From Hydractinia symbiolongicarpus (lineage: Eukaryota > Cnidaria > Hydrozoa > Anthoathecata > Hydractiniidae), in NCBI RefSeq assembly GCF_029227915.1, contig NC_079878.1, forward strand, positions 10,170,001 to 10,234,000: a stretch of 64,000 bases of DNA. The letters are read 5' to 3'. The position numbers and the translations under genes were made by a program. Positions 11,400-22,179 of this stretch are shown here, one piece after another. Every line of letters begins with the position of its first letter. The first letter of the stretch is position 1. The notes beneath the pieces were generated by a model that had not been told where the DNA came from, searched no databases, and worked only from the letters and a program-made list of their open reading frames with translations.

Positions 11400-12700
11400 A
11401 CTTCTATTGGTTTTGTTTTGCTAACAAGTCCATGCTGTCCATACTGCAACCCAACCAAAGCCATTTAGGTTTTATAACAAATCCACATTTTCCCACGAAC
11501 TTCCTGTGTAATTTCTTATTTGTAAACTGCAATACTTTCAGTTGAAACCCAATTACAGGCTTCTGAAAAACGTTTTCTTTTTCAGCAATAAAGCTGGAAA
11601 GACCCCTTTGCATCTGTTTACAACACTTCCAAAGTTCGATGCAGTTTATCCTTTTTTTCGTTCAACCGACCACATTTTGTTCTTAGATTGTTCTATCGTT
11701 TTCTCTTCTAAATTCTTAATTTCCTTGCACGTCATGGGAAAATTAATTTTCACGAAATTACGATTAGATTCAGTGGGGTACTTTGAATATCGTAATCAAA
11801 ATTTTCAATAATGTGTTTCCTAACTGCTGCATTTTTTCAGCTTGCCATCCCATAGTTTGTCACAAATGTTGTGAAAAAAAAAACAAGGCTCATAGTTATT
11901 TCCTTGTAGCAAAATTGCCATAGACCCCTCGTTTAAGTTTTTACCAAGCTTATTTTTTTGCTTGACGGTTTTTTTGAAAATAATGGTGTCAACCAATGCT
12001 TTTGGTCACCAGTTACTATTAGTCTTTCGACTTTTGTTTTTGTCCTCTTTAAAAAATTAGCCTTTTCAAACTGCAATTTTGAGACTAATACAGCTTTAGA
12101 TTTTGCAGCTTTTCCTGGTACATGCCACTGTTTCAAAACATCTGTACATACTTATCTGTACCTATCATATCGTCAGAAGTGTTTATAGATGTTTTTAGTT
12201 TTAGTTTCTTGTAATCTACAAGATGATAAAGGGCTGCAGAAACGTGTTAACAACAACGCAGCAGTTGCCTTTACCATATAACACATCGCCATATTTTTGA
12301 CAAAGATGAATGTAAACGCTGTACTGGTTTTCTTTCAATGAACAAACTTGTATTTACAACAACGTTTGGTTTTACTCTGACCTTCTTCACGAAATTCTCT
12401 CAATAGTCTGTATCCGAGAATTTTGTGCTTAAGCTTGGTTTCCAAAAGCCTAAATTTTGCAAGTCTTTCTTCCATTCTTTTATACCACAGGTCAGTTCCT
12501 CTTCTTTGTCTCGTTCAAATTGTTTAAGATTTCTTTGAAAATTTGCATTGGCACCGTGCTAGGGCAGTATCATTATCAGTAAATGTATGCTTAATTGATA
12601 TCCATTATAAGTTTTTGTTGTTGTTTTACTATCCCTCCTTCAAATAAGCCTTTCCCTAGTTTGTTTTGATAAACACAGGGTTTATCTATTACAGAGATGA
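11400..12700 (-). pseudogene. Decayed minus-strand coding fragments, family not recognised
   Basis: Several short minus-strand frames look once coding but are split by stops and frameshifts. One at about 12340-12500 reads as a charged helical stretch (KLKHKILGY, LLREFREEG). One at 11933-12136 contains KQWHVPGKAAKSK. One at 11404-11613 contains KPKWLWLGCSMD. Their order and strand agree with the hAT-like fragment just upstream on the same strand, so they may be its C-terminal parts or parts of another dead transposase. No product can be assigned. Confidence 0.4.
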
Positions 12701-12719
12701 AGGGCTAGAATTAGATAAA

Positions 12720-13098
12720 TATTTTGTAACATAAATTATGTTACAAAATGTGCGAGGGACATAAAACCTAGACAAGGTGATCACCAATTTTGGCCTTTTC
12801 GATTCGAGAAAGCTTGACTTTTGTACGTGTGCCATCCGAGATTTCACGATGACGGCGGTTAAAAGTAAAGTTACCTTTTGCGAGGGCTTTGTCAAGTGAA
12901 CATTTTATTCCATCAGCACTGGCTTCCTCGGGCACTTCAAGAGCGATCACGTCATATGATTGTCTACCAACTTTGCATGTTTTCAAAACGTAAACCTCCG
13001 TCTCACCGACAAGAGTGGCAGAAGATGATCTGTCAAAGAGAACGCTAAAATATCTTTTTTCACCACTGTTTATTGGATCAATAATGTTATCCAGGAGG
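12720..13098 (-). pseudogene. hAT-like transposase fragment
   Basis: The minus strand from about 13098 encodes YFSVLFDRSSSA, a match to the segment around the first catalytic Asp in hAT-type proteins of the zinc-finger/KIAA1586-like group. GETEVYVLKTC, IKCSLDKALAKGNFTFNRR and RIEKAKIGDHLV follow. An in-frame TAG occurs at about 12766 and a second stop soon after, while the reading continues recognisably beyond the first stop. The fragment has no visible TIRs or 8-bp duplication. Family assignment rests on the remembered pattern and is moderate. Confidence 0.5.
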
Positions 13099-13569
13099 GC
13101 AACTTAGAAAAATATTTCTTTCCCAGCTAAAGTAGTTAAATATCCATTACCAATGCCAATGTGGTAAACATCTTTCTCAAATTTGCATAAAATTCTGGAT
13201 AGGTTATTAACAGCGATAAAAAAAGCAAGTTTCGTACCACACTTGACCTTGAAATTTTTCTTTATTTCCAAAGCTATCTTTATTTCACTTCGCAGATCTT
13301 TTTTAAATGTCCTTCACCACAGAAGACAATTTCTGCAAGCTCCTCAACTATCTAACATTGTGTAAAGCCAATAAGATGGAGTGTTTTCATCGATGTTCAC
13401 AAAGATCCAAAGACAAAGGTGACAACTTAATAGTTGTTCCAAATGGTGTTTCTTGTTTCTCTTGTTATCACAGCTGCAGTCACATCTAATTAAAGTGCCA
13501 ATTTACTATATTTCACTACTAGTCATAAAGATAGCTAACATAAAAGTTATGGCAAGACCAAACTCTTTT

Positions 13570-13847
13570 TTCTGCAATATATTTTACACTTTGGATTTTG
13601 AAACTGCTATCCGTGGTCATCATGTTTACCAGTGAAAATGGACGCCTGAAATAAACTTAAAACTGAAATGTGCAGTTGATACAAGAAATGAAGCTACAGA
13701 ATACGATGAAAATGCAATCGGCGTTTATTTATGGGGCAAAGAAGGAACAGTAGATGGGCTTGTTGGTCATCTTCCATTGGAGTTATCAAAACTCATAAAA
13801 CAATTTCTAAACGCAGACCATTATAACGTCGTGACAGCAACCGTGAT
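13570..13847 (+). pseudogene. HIRAN-like domain ORF, 5' part, interrupted by a transposon
   Basis: The frame encodes FETAIRGHHVYQ, then TPEINLKLKCAVDTRNEA, YDENAIGVYLWG and VGHLPLELSKLIKQF. This matches the HIRAN-like pattern (invariant DxxAIxV and VGHxP) of small proteins common in cnidarian repeats. A TGA stop lies in frame at 13633. The frame is cut at 13847, where the ISL2EU element begins. It resumes in the same codon at 18388-18390 when the element and one copy of its AT duplication are removed. The host ORF is probably itself part of an older transposon, since terminal-type repeats follow its stop codon. Confidence 0.65.
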
Positions 13848-13910
13848 AGACCTTTTCATAAATTATTGCGCAATAGTATGCCTCGTATTGAAAACGAGAC
13901 AAGCGGTGCT
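13848..13910 (+). repeat. Left TIR of the ISL2EU element
   Basis: Starts AGACCTTTTCATAAAT and matches the inverted right end with scattered differences out to GCGGTGCT. It includes an internal imperfect palindrome, CTCGTATTGAAAACGAG. The transposase ATG follows 20 bases after its inner edge. Confidence 0.9.
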
Positions 13911-13929
13911 AAACTTTTTTGTAAACAAA

Positions 13930-15453
13930 ATGTCGGAGGGGAATACGAAGAAAAAACATAAAAGATCTCAAGGAAAGCAATGTGCTGCCTGGGGATGCAA
14001 TAATCGTAGCCTGGTTGAATTTGAAAATGAATTAATATCTTCAACCATAAGTTTTTTTAAATTTCCGAAAGATTCAGGAACAAGGAAAGTGTGGTGCAGC
14101 CGAATTAAACGTATTGATGGACAAGACAACTTTAGAGTAACCAGCCATACTGTGCTGTGCGAAAAACACTTTGCAAAAAGTGATATAATAAAAGCCCCTG
14201 GAGGGACACGCCGCAGATTGAGAGATGGAGCCAAACCTACACTATTTGAAAATGTGGAGGATTTTAGCAAAAGAAAAGCTCCTGTTAACAGACCATCTCC
14301 TCGAAAAAAATTTAGAGAAACATCCACTCTAATTCCTGATGAGACTGATATAGGGGATGATTCCACTGAATTTGTAGCTGAGCCAGACTTTATTATGAGG
14401 GAGGAACCAGACGCAATTTTTTTGTCAAAAGAAGTTGAAAAGCTTACAGAAGAAAAAAAGAGTTTGTGTAAAGAGATAGAAATGTTGAAACACAAACTCA
14501 TGGAAAAAATTTCTACAGTTAAAATAAAATTTGTCGAAAATGTTTTGTCATCTGATGCATCATGTAAACATTACACTGGCATACCAAACATCGAAGTGTT
14601 TAAAGAATTATTAATTTTTTTAAACCCAGGACAAAATGGAGAAAATGTTATTCTTTACAATAATCAAGATGTCAAAGGTTTTAGTGATAGAGGTAGACCA
14701 CGTACGCTGTCCCCTCTTGAAAGTTTTTTATTGACCCTTGTTAGAATGCGAAGAAACTTTGATGTTTGCCATTTATCATATTTGTTTGAAGTGTCTGAAG
14801 GTACTGTAACAAATACTTTTCAAACGTGGGTAAATTATATGTATGTTAAGCTCGGAACAATATGCATTTGGCCTTCCCGCAGTCAAGTTCAAGAAAATAT
14901 GCCAGCTAGTATGAAAGAAAGATTTGCAAACGTACGATGCATTATAGATTGTGTAGAGTTTAAAATTGCAGTGCCTTCATCTTTATATTTACACAAAATG
15001 ATGTACTCAGAATACAAAAGTCACACCACCGTTAAAGTACTTGTTGGCATTGCTCCTGGTGGAGGTTTCACATTTATATCGAGTGCCTACCCCGGTAGCA
15101 TCTCAGATAAAGATATTGTTGTCAAAAGTGGTTTATTATTTCCAGAACTTTGGCAGGCAGGAGATGCTATTATGGCTGATCGAGGTTTTTTGATAGAGGA
15201 CTATGTAAAACCTCTTGGTGTGGAATTAATTATGCCATCATTTTTGAAAGGACGCGAGCAATTTTCAGAGTCTGAAGTAGTCAAAAGTCAACAAATAGCA
15301 TCAGAAAGAATTCATGTGGAAAGAATGATTCAACGACTCAAATGTTTTCGAATATTCGATCGAGTTATTCCAGTAAACATGTTGAACTCCCTGAATCAAA
15401 TTATTTCGGTATGTGGTATTCTCACAAATTTTCAAGACCCTATTTTAAAGTAA
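13930..15453 (+). CDS. THAP-domain DDE transposase (ISL2EU type)
   Basis: The ATG at 13930 is the likely start: the open frame extends upstream to 13777 but there it is TIR and host sequence. The protein has 507 residues. A THAP zinc finger with C2CH ligands C18, C23, C77 and H80 opens the protein, followed by the RDGAKPTLF stretch that stands for the usual AVPTIF box. A coiled-coil segment (about 150-190) comes next, then a helix-turn-helix (SPLESFLLTLVRMRR, about 261-300) and a DDE_Tnp_4-type catalytic domain. The candidate triad is D340 (IIDCVEF), D417 (MADRGF) and E464 (HVERMIQR). It would cut the element's ends and join them at AT sites. The frame is intact, intronless and 92 bases from the convergent nuclease gene. 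Confidence 0.92.
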   Translation: MSEGNTKKKHKRSQGKQCAAWGCNNRSLVEFENELISSTISFFKFPKDSGTRKVWCSRIKRIDGQDNFRVTSHTVLCEKHFAKSDIIKAPGGTRRRLRDGAKPTLFENVEDFSKRKAPVNRPSPRKKFRETSTLIPDETDIGDDSTEFVAEPDFIMREEPDAIFLSKEVEKLTEEKKSLCKEIEMLKHKLMEKISTVKIKFVENVLSSDASCKHYTGIPNIEVFKELLIFLNPGQNGENVILYNNQDVKGFSDRGRPRTLSPLESFLLTLVRMRRNFDVCHLSYLFEVSEGTVTNTFQTWVNYMYVKLGTICIWPSRSQVQENMPASMKERFANVRCIIDCVEFKIAVPSSLYLHKMMYSEYKSHTTVKVLVGIAPGGGFTFISSAYPGSISDKDIVVKSGLLFPELWQAGDAIMADRGFLIEDYVKPLGVELIMPSFLKGREQFSESEVVKSQQIASERIHVERMIQRLKCFRIFDRVIPVNMLNSLNQIISVCGILTNFQDPILK

Positions 15454-15545
15454 ACAAACAACTTTAGACTGAAGCAATGTTTTAAATCAAAAATATTTAC
15501 AAAAAGAGTGATATATATACATTACAAATATATACAGGTCTTATT

Positions 15546-18032
15546 TTACATCAATTTGTCCTGATCTTTCTCTATGATTTGTGGTAGCATATATGTAAAG
15601 TAAAACCGTAAAATGTTTTTTTGTAGTTCTTGCCTGTATTTCATGTCAAATGGCACTCTGTCGATTACAAGACCTTTTGAGGTATAAAAAATAAAATCAC
15701 ACCATGTTTGACATGTGATAGCCAATTGCATTTGTATCTGATTGTAATATGTGTGATCTTTATTTATTTTAATATTTTCTGTATTGCTGTCATAGAGAAT
15801 GCAAGGGTTTTTCGCCACAGAACACACTAACTTTGGATCTATGTCTCTGTACAAGTGACTGCATTTTACCTCAAGGATGCCATAAAAGCCATTGCAGTTA
15901 ACTCTTCCATCTGGTGTAGCTCCAAGCACATAATTATTTTGATCTATTGTTAAACCATTATTTTCCACAACAACTTGGAAACCTGCAATCTTCATGTATC
16001 TTTCATAATGTGCAATGGCTATGGGTTCATGATATCGTCCATACTCAAATTTAACTTTTAAAAACTGTTGTGGTACACAACCATGCACTATATTTCGTGC
16101 TAAAGTTTTTAAGCCTCTTTCTGTTTTGGGTCCACTGTTTCCAAGTTTGTTGCACAGTGAGGCAGTAAATCTGTTTTCTCTATACTTGAACCAATTTGGA
16201 TTGTTAGCTTGGTCTCGTGTATTTTTTTCGATGCTGATTGCATCAGCTGCCTGCTCTTTTAAATTTTGTAGTAACATTAGCTTTTTTTGCTCAACTAAAT
16301 GAATTTCATTGGCATAATTATCGATAACATTGTCATTTTGTTTAAAAAAGTGGTCAGTAAAATCTGAAAACAAAACCCGGTCGCCCTTGTTTCCATCCTC
16401 CTTAATGTTACAGTAAACTTTAAAATCTGGTGGCATTAAGGCACATTGGTAGCTCAGAATAGATCCAAATGGCACCGGCCCAAATTGTGTTTGCGTGTAT
16501 AGCTGAGGATTTGTGTTCATAATTTTTGGTGCATGTGCTTTGCCATGAAAATTAGTGACAATGTCAAGCAAAATTCTCAAACTGTCACTACGTGTGTCTC
16601 TGTTATGTTCAGATCTTGGCTCGTACAATGAATATGTAATTCCTTTTTTAGAAGCTCCTTCAGTATTTGTGGCATTCCTTTTTGAATCTGGTGATTTAAT
16701 GGTTAGTTCTGAGACAGGTGGCTTTTGCATATATTCTCTTGCCTGCGGTACATTCCAAACACATGGCATTGATGTGCATGCTTTAGGCTCTGGAATCATA
16801 CGCAATTCATCAACTACCCATTTAGCTAACAGTTTCATAACGGCATAGCAATGCGAACATGTGCCGGTTTTTCCGGCTGGACATTGACAATGTGCAAATA
16901 CAACTTCACCATTAATTTTGTTAAGTACAATAAACACCCATCTATTCATTTTTTTTAAACTTGCAGCAGCTATACCTTTTATACAAAATATATTATTGTC
17001 TTGTTTGACATATATTGTGCTGGTATCAATGTATTTTTCTTCTACAAATTGTTCACCTCTTGCAAAATGTTTTTTAATTGTTTTAGCCTTTTCAACAAAT
17101 GTATTGTTTACTTTTGTGTGATAGTCTGTCATTTGCGTAACGGTAAAGACAGGTACACCTTGCAAAGACTTTGACCAGCCAGTGAGGTCCAATGGATTTT
17201 TCATATCATTTTGTATTGCTGAGGGTGCTTCAGGTAGTGAGCCTTCTTTCCAAAGCGGTTTTAAAATTTTTCCTAGCTCCATTGCTTTTTTCCTAATCCA
17301 AAGCTTATCAGGTGTTGGATCAACAATCTTCTGATTGTTTTTATTCTCAAAGTAGTTCCATACTCTAAAGTGAAGAAAAATACATTGAATACAAATGTGT
17401 TGCTTTTTATGCATACAAAATCTTGAATTTAGGAAAATATTTTTTTAGAATATATATTATATATAAATAGCTACATACACATATGATGGTAAAAAAGCAT
17501 GTAAAATAATTTTCTATGAAAATATTATAAAATCCAAGTTTATTGAGGTTGCTCTGACTTCTGTTGTGAAATTGTAATTACCAACATTCCACTTTTCTTA
17601 TGTTTCTAGATTTGTGTTTGCAATATAATAAAGCCATAATTCTGTTCAGCTTCTCTCTACAATTTAATATCACTTACCTAACTTGGGCATCTTTTAGTGT
17701 GTGAATACCACGTAGAGTGTCTCCTCTAAATACTAACCACTGTTTTAAATGTTCCATAGGATATTTTGAAAGCATTGTAACATTTAATTTTACATATGGG
17801 TTGTCAATATCATCTTCTGTGAGAGTAATGGCATCCATATCTACATAAATTTAAAAAACCTATATATATACATTTTTTATAGTTTTCGTTTTCCTAACAA
17901 TCACTTTTTTCCATTAAAACGTAAATTTCTCTTGCTAGCTAGCTTAAAAGTTTAAGGTTACTTACCAACCATGTTGTTTTTGAAATAATCATCAAAATCT
18001 GGTATCTCCAACTCGTGTTTTTTAAAATCCAT
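15546..18032 (-). CDS. YqaJ-type nuclease with SAP-like and SWIM domains, ISL2EU accessory protein
   Basis: Three exons, 17966-18032, 17678-17840 and 15546-17364, join with GT..AG ends to a 682-residue frame with no lesions. The ATG is at 18032. Residues about 40-75 (KYPMEHLKQWLVFRGDTLRG) resemble a SAP DNA-binding helix pair. A SWIM zinc finger follows, CQCPAGKTGTCSH at about 236-248. The C-terminal third is a YqaJ/lambda-exonuclease-type domain with D562 in GATPDG, E575 and K577 in LEVKC, and a QIQMQL helix. Proteins of this kind are the known second ORF of ISL2EU elements. The nuclease presumably processes DNA during transposition, but its exact role is not established. The second intron cuts an arginine codon after its second base. 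Confidence 0.9.
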
Positions 18033-18321
18033 ATTGAGCTGAGATTTAGCTATTAAAATAACTGTTTTTTACAAATTTTAGATATAATATTTCTGAAATA
18101 AAGCTTGTCACAAAACCAACACTTCCACAGATCTTGTCTTCAAACTCAGAATGCCAGCGCTTATTAATGTCAAAAGATACTTTATAGAGATAAAGCCTTT
18201 TATTAAGGAGTTAACTCGTTTTTATGTAAATATCGCCCTCATAATAATGTATCTCCGCAGCATTTTGAATCTGTTGTTAGCGTAAACAAAGAATCATATT
18301 GGAAGCAATTAGTAAAGAATT

Positions 18322-18387
18322 TTAAGCACCGCTTGCCTCGTTGCCGTGCAACGAAGCAAAGTTACGCAATCATTTATGAAAAGGTCT
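18322..18387 (-). repeat. Right TIR of the ISL2EU element, with hairpin
   Basis: The inverted counterpart of the left TIR. Within it, TTGCCTCGTTGC, CGT and GCAACGAAGCAA form a near-perfect hairpin of about 12 bp with one mismatch. The left TIR has the same element in weaker form. Confidence 0.88.
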
Positions 18388-18570
18388 ATTGGAAAGAGAA
18401 AAAGAGAAGTTGGGCTTGTCATCCCGGCAAAGTACAGTGCTATGACAACACGTAAAGAACTGATAACTATTCTAAATGATGAACTATTGAAAAGAAAAAA
18501 TAGATACGAACACTTTGCTATGAAATTTAACGCTGTAAATGATTTTAAAAAGAAAGCTATTTTTGAGTAA
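18388..18570 (+). pseudogene. HIRAN-like domain ORF, 3' part, downstream of the transposon
   Basis: This segment continues the frame broken at 13847. It reads IGKRKREVGLVIPAKYSA and then a charged helix (KELITILNDELLKRK), ending in TAA at 18568-18570. The GKRKREVGLxIP motif is the expected continuation of the HIRAN-like fold after the VVTATVI strand. The junction is in frame once the element and one AT are removed. Confidence 0.65.
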
Positions 18571-18594
18571 AACGTCTTTTTCCTATTTCCTAAA

Positions 18595-18745
18595 TATTCA
18601 AATAAGCGCCCCCTTTGGCTCTAAAATTATATTCGAATAAGCGCCCATGGGCGCTTATTCGAGAGGGGCGTTTATTTAGAAATTCAACTTTTAGGGTGGG
18701 CGCTTATTCGAGAGTGGGCGCTAAATCGAGCATTTACGGTACTTC
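18595..18745 (+). repeat. Terminal-type repeats, motif GGGCGCTTATTCGAG
   Basis: Within 150 bases there are five or more copies of GCGCTTATTCGA in both orientations, including the palindrome GCGCCCATGGGCGC. The cluster ends with CTAAATCGAGCATTTACGGTA near 18739. It starts just after the stop of the HIRAN-like frame, so it is probably the end of the older transposon that carried that frame. A related cluster lies at 56.89-57.07 kb. Confidence 0.7.
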
Positions 18746-21340
18746 GTTTACTACTCTACTTTCCTACTCCAGTTGAATCAATAAAAAAATATTGCTCTGT
18801 TATTTTGCAATGAAACTAGATGATACAACAGTGACGGCTTTGTGATGATGTGTCTCCGTTGTTCGTAAAGGCGTTTATTTTTACGGCGTAAATAATTTTT
18901 CAGATTATCAGTAAAAAAATTTTTTCGCAGTTTCTGTACCACCAGTCCACGATTCGTTCCGGCTTGGCACAGTTCCTATCAAAAATCATCATTTTTGTTG
19001 TTTTGATAATGCGATCTACAAACTTAGCAAAATACTTTGGTAATGTCATTTAGAGTAATTAGATTTAAACCCTAACTCAGAAAAATTCAACGAAGGAACT
19101 GGTTTTTTTTTCACCATGTTTACTTTCTTATTTCTTTCCTGAGTTGAATTTAGGAAGTTATGCGATCCATCAGTTTAGAACAAAATTAACCACCCGTCTA
19201 ATATTGTGTGCATTTCCATGTGCAGGCCTGTTTTTTTTTAGGATAAGGAACCCAAGAAAAAAGTATGCCAGTTTTTTTATCTTTGGCAAGAGAAAACGTG
19301 ATATAATATGAGATCAATTAAAAAGGTTGTTACCAAAAAAAATGATAGCACAACGGTTATAATACGTCAACATGTACAATAGAAATAGACATAAGCGCAT
19401 GTTTTTAATACTTAGACAAACCAAAAATTTATTCTTTGTTAAATTCTTTTTCTTTGTTGATGTTGAAAATAAGTTGTTGTTTTTTTGAAAAAATTTACAA
19501 TAAATAGTTGCGGTAGTTTTTTTGCCGACACAACAGTGCCGAATGCCGACGCAAATTTTAATAGAAAGGCGAACTGCGCATGCACGGCTGCTGAATAAAA
19601 GTTAATGATAACAGTGTTGATTTTGAAGACCAGACCCAGTGGCTCGGTCTGCTGCATTATAAATAAATTTACATGTGACAGCCATCACAACAAAAACAGG
19701 TTCTGAAACAAAGACTAAAAATGTTTTTCCACAACACATTGGTCCCAAAATAGAAAACAGTCTGTTACAAATACCGGTTCTGTTTACATTTTTGTGATCG
19801 CTGCATTATTTATAATTTACTATTTTGACACATTTGCCAAACGGGTCACTAAATTACAAAAACAATGAAATATATTTTTCCTTATTGTGATGGTCACGGT
19901 CAAAATAGCAACAACTTGTGACAAACATATTTTTTTAATAACTACTAACTCACTAAACAAACTTGTGAGTAAAAAGAATTAAAGAAAATAAAGATTCGTA
20001 AATAAAATAAAGCCTCCATATTGCGCGTTTGATTGTTGTTGATTGTTACCGGTCTGTATGTTTATTAAATATGACATCTCATTATAACAAACTTCTTCAT
20101 ACGAAGCTCGTAGTATGTTGTGGATGAAAGATACAAAACATGAAAAAATGTGTTGTTGTTTGTCATAACAGATATTCCTTAGATTCAAAGAAGTTTAAAC
20201 GAAGGTTATAAAAATGCTATTACTACTATACTACGTAAAATATTCTTGGTTATTTTGACTTTACAGATCTTATTTCTGATGTTAACTGATAAGTACATCT
20301 AAAACCGACTTATTTTTACCCAATACAGCCATGGAAATTCTGTAAAATTGTTATTAAGAGATATATAGACACTTTGTTGTGAAATATAGTTATTTATTTG
20401 TTATTATAGTATTTGTTTTAGTAGATTTGAGGATTTGAAATCTATTATTTTTTATCTTTCGCTTAAAATTCTGGCTGCTACAAAATTCTTTGTTTGCGTC
20501 CCCTTTAAGGACTGCATAATATCATTATTCTCCACAATATTTGTACTATTAATTTGTACAATTTGTACCACATTGCATTAGGTAGGTATATATGCGATGG
20601 AAACAATAACCGGCGTTAAGGTTAGGCAGGAAGGAATTTCAATCAACAATGCATAAATTTAGTAGGCCCCCAGTTCCTGGGTTTCAACAATTCCTGGGTT
20701 TCAGTTGAAAAAAATCTATATTTTCTTTATCTTTTCCTCTCCTATATCTTCGAAGTTCATTAGTTAATATGACAAAATGACTGTTAACTTTAAGTAAGGG
20801 CAAAATTTAGTCACTTTTCGGCGGTTTCTTTTTCCTCAATAAGTGTGGAATTACTGGAGAGGCGAAAACATTTTTCAATCCATACCAAAAAGGCGAAATT
20901 ACTAGAGTCGGGGTATTATTATGTCAGAATTAAAATGCGTTGGGACAAACTCTGGGAAGCAAAGATAAAATAGACATGTTGTGAACTTTCATGTCAAAGG
21001 TATCGCTATGCAAAATGAAAAAGGACACGTGCGAAATATGTATAAAATAAAATAAATAAATCTAAATGTTGTGGCAAATCGAAATCTATAGCATAATGCC
21101 CATTGTATGTCTGAGCATGGTGGCCGTGACTAGCGACAAAATAATTTACGTGGATTTTTCATGGGCTACCTAATAGGATGATAAATTATTAGACTGCAAA
21201 ATGTGAAAAACAAAAAGCTGTAACATTTGAGAGTTAATTAAACTTGAGACTACAATAGAATTTTATATGTTATCAACAGCATTAGTGATCATATAACTTA
21301 GCGCAGAACTTAATCTACTTACATCGTGTTCGCATATCAT
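18746..21340. other. No recognisable gene, 2.6 kb
   Basis: AT-rich sequence with only short open frames that lack codon structure or homology. No repeat shared with the rest of the window was found by eye. Confidence 0.4.
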
Positions 21341-21344
21341 ATCT

Positions 21345-21560
21345 AACAAAAAAATGCCCCAGTGGTTTGTTTACCCTTGCGAATTACATTTTTAGAGGTG
21401 ATTTTACTGTTATCACCCAATCCATACTCGTTCCTTCCAGTTTGGTTAAACCAATTATCATGAATAGATGTATTTGTTAATTTATTGACACGCATCAGCC
21501 AAAACTTTTCAGCATCGTCCTCTGGGACATAAACAGCCAAAACATCATTCTTTCAAGTCA
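21345..21560 (-). pseudogene. Coding-like exon, unknown transposon-type protein
   Basis: The minus strand encodes NDVLAVYVPEDDAEKFWLM, then NKLTNTSIHDNWF and GDNSKITSKNVIRKG, up to a possible donor (AAGGGTAAAC). The pattern (xVxxxDDxxxFWLxxV) resembles short modules of uncharacterised, repeat-associated cnidarian proteins. Upstream, an in-frame TGA precedes NDVLAVY. It may belong with the zinc-knuckle exon at 23.5-23.8 kb on the same strand. No function can be given. Confidence 0.35.
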
Positions 21561-22179
21561 TTTTTTGTAGATGATAAAATGGACAATAAAGATTTGCTAA
21601 GTTTTAAGCATTTCATTATTGTATTTAAGGTGCAATTTAAATTCAAAATTACCTCCCTTAACATCTGTCACTGCGTTTTTCCCAGCCACTGACTAGTATT
21701 TAAATATTGACTGTCGGTCATTGAAATTAATCGAATATAAATTAATATTGTGACTTCTTAGATGTTGCTTTACATTTTATTTGGTGGGAGAATGCTCATA
21801 TTTTGAAAATATATCAATTAATTACTTACACCAAATGCAAAATCAAAAATCTACCTTATCTTGAGCAGTAAAGGAGCTGCTTATATCTAAATAGGAATAA
21901 TGCAGACATAGGAACAATAAGTTGCAATTCACAACTTTAATAGAAATTTATCCGAAACTTTTTAGTCGAAACTTTGTGGGTGTTAGGAAAAAAAAAAAAA
22001 TGCAAATTCAATTTTCATGCAAAGTAACCAACTTACTTACATAATTACCATGTCTAACCATAGCAAGTTTCACAGAAATATGTGCATTTGTTGCTAAAAT
22101 AATAAATTGAATTTCAGCAGCTGAAATGTTCAAACTAATTTACCAGATTCACCGTTATGGTATTTAGTAGGCTAACATC

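Larger units (their letters stand above)
13848..18387 (+). mobile_element. Complete ISL2EU/IS4EU-type DNA transposon, 4,540 bp
   Basis: The element begins AGACCTTTTCATAAAT at 13848 and ends with the inverted sequence at 18387. The inverted ends are alignable for about 63 bases, up to GACAAGCGGTGCT (left) and GGCAAGCGGTGCT (right, inverted). The dinucleotide AT flanks both sides (13846-13847 and 18388-18389), the target duplication reported for this superfamily. Removing the element and one AT restores the surrounding HIRAN-like frame without a lesion at the junction. It carries the two genes known for ISL2EU: a THAP-DDE transposase and a YqaJ-type nuclease. Both are uninterrupted here, so this copy may be autonomous. 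The two genes converge, with 92 bases between their stop codons. Confidence 0.93.

Noticed and set aside
13777-13929. N-terminal extension of the THAP transposase frame by 51 residues
   Set aside because: The extension reads through the host HIRAN-like sequence and the left TIR. The frame happens to be open; the real start is the ATG at 13930.
13968-14501. 177-codon minus-strand frame
   Set aside because: It is the antisense shadow of the THAP and coiled-coil part of the transposase.
15546-18032. Prophage or viral recombinase because of the YqaJ domain
   Set aside because: Introns, the SWIM zinc finger, the TIRs and the THAP transposase partner show a eukaryotic ISL2EU element.
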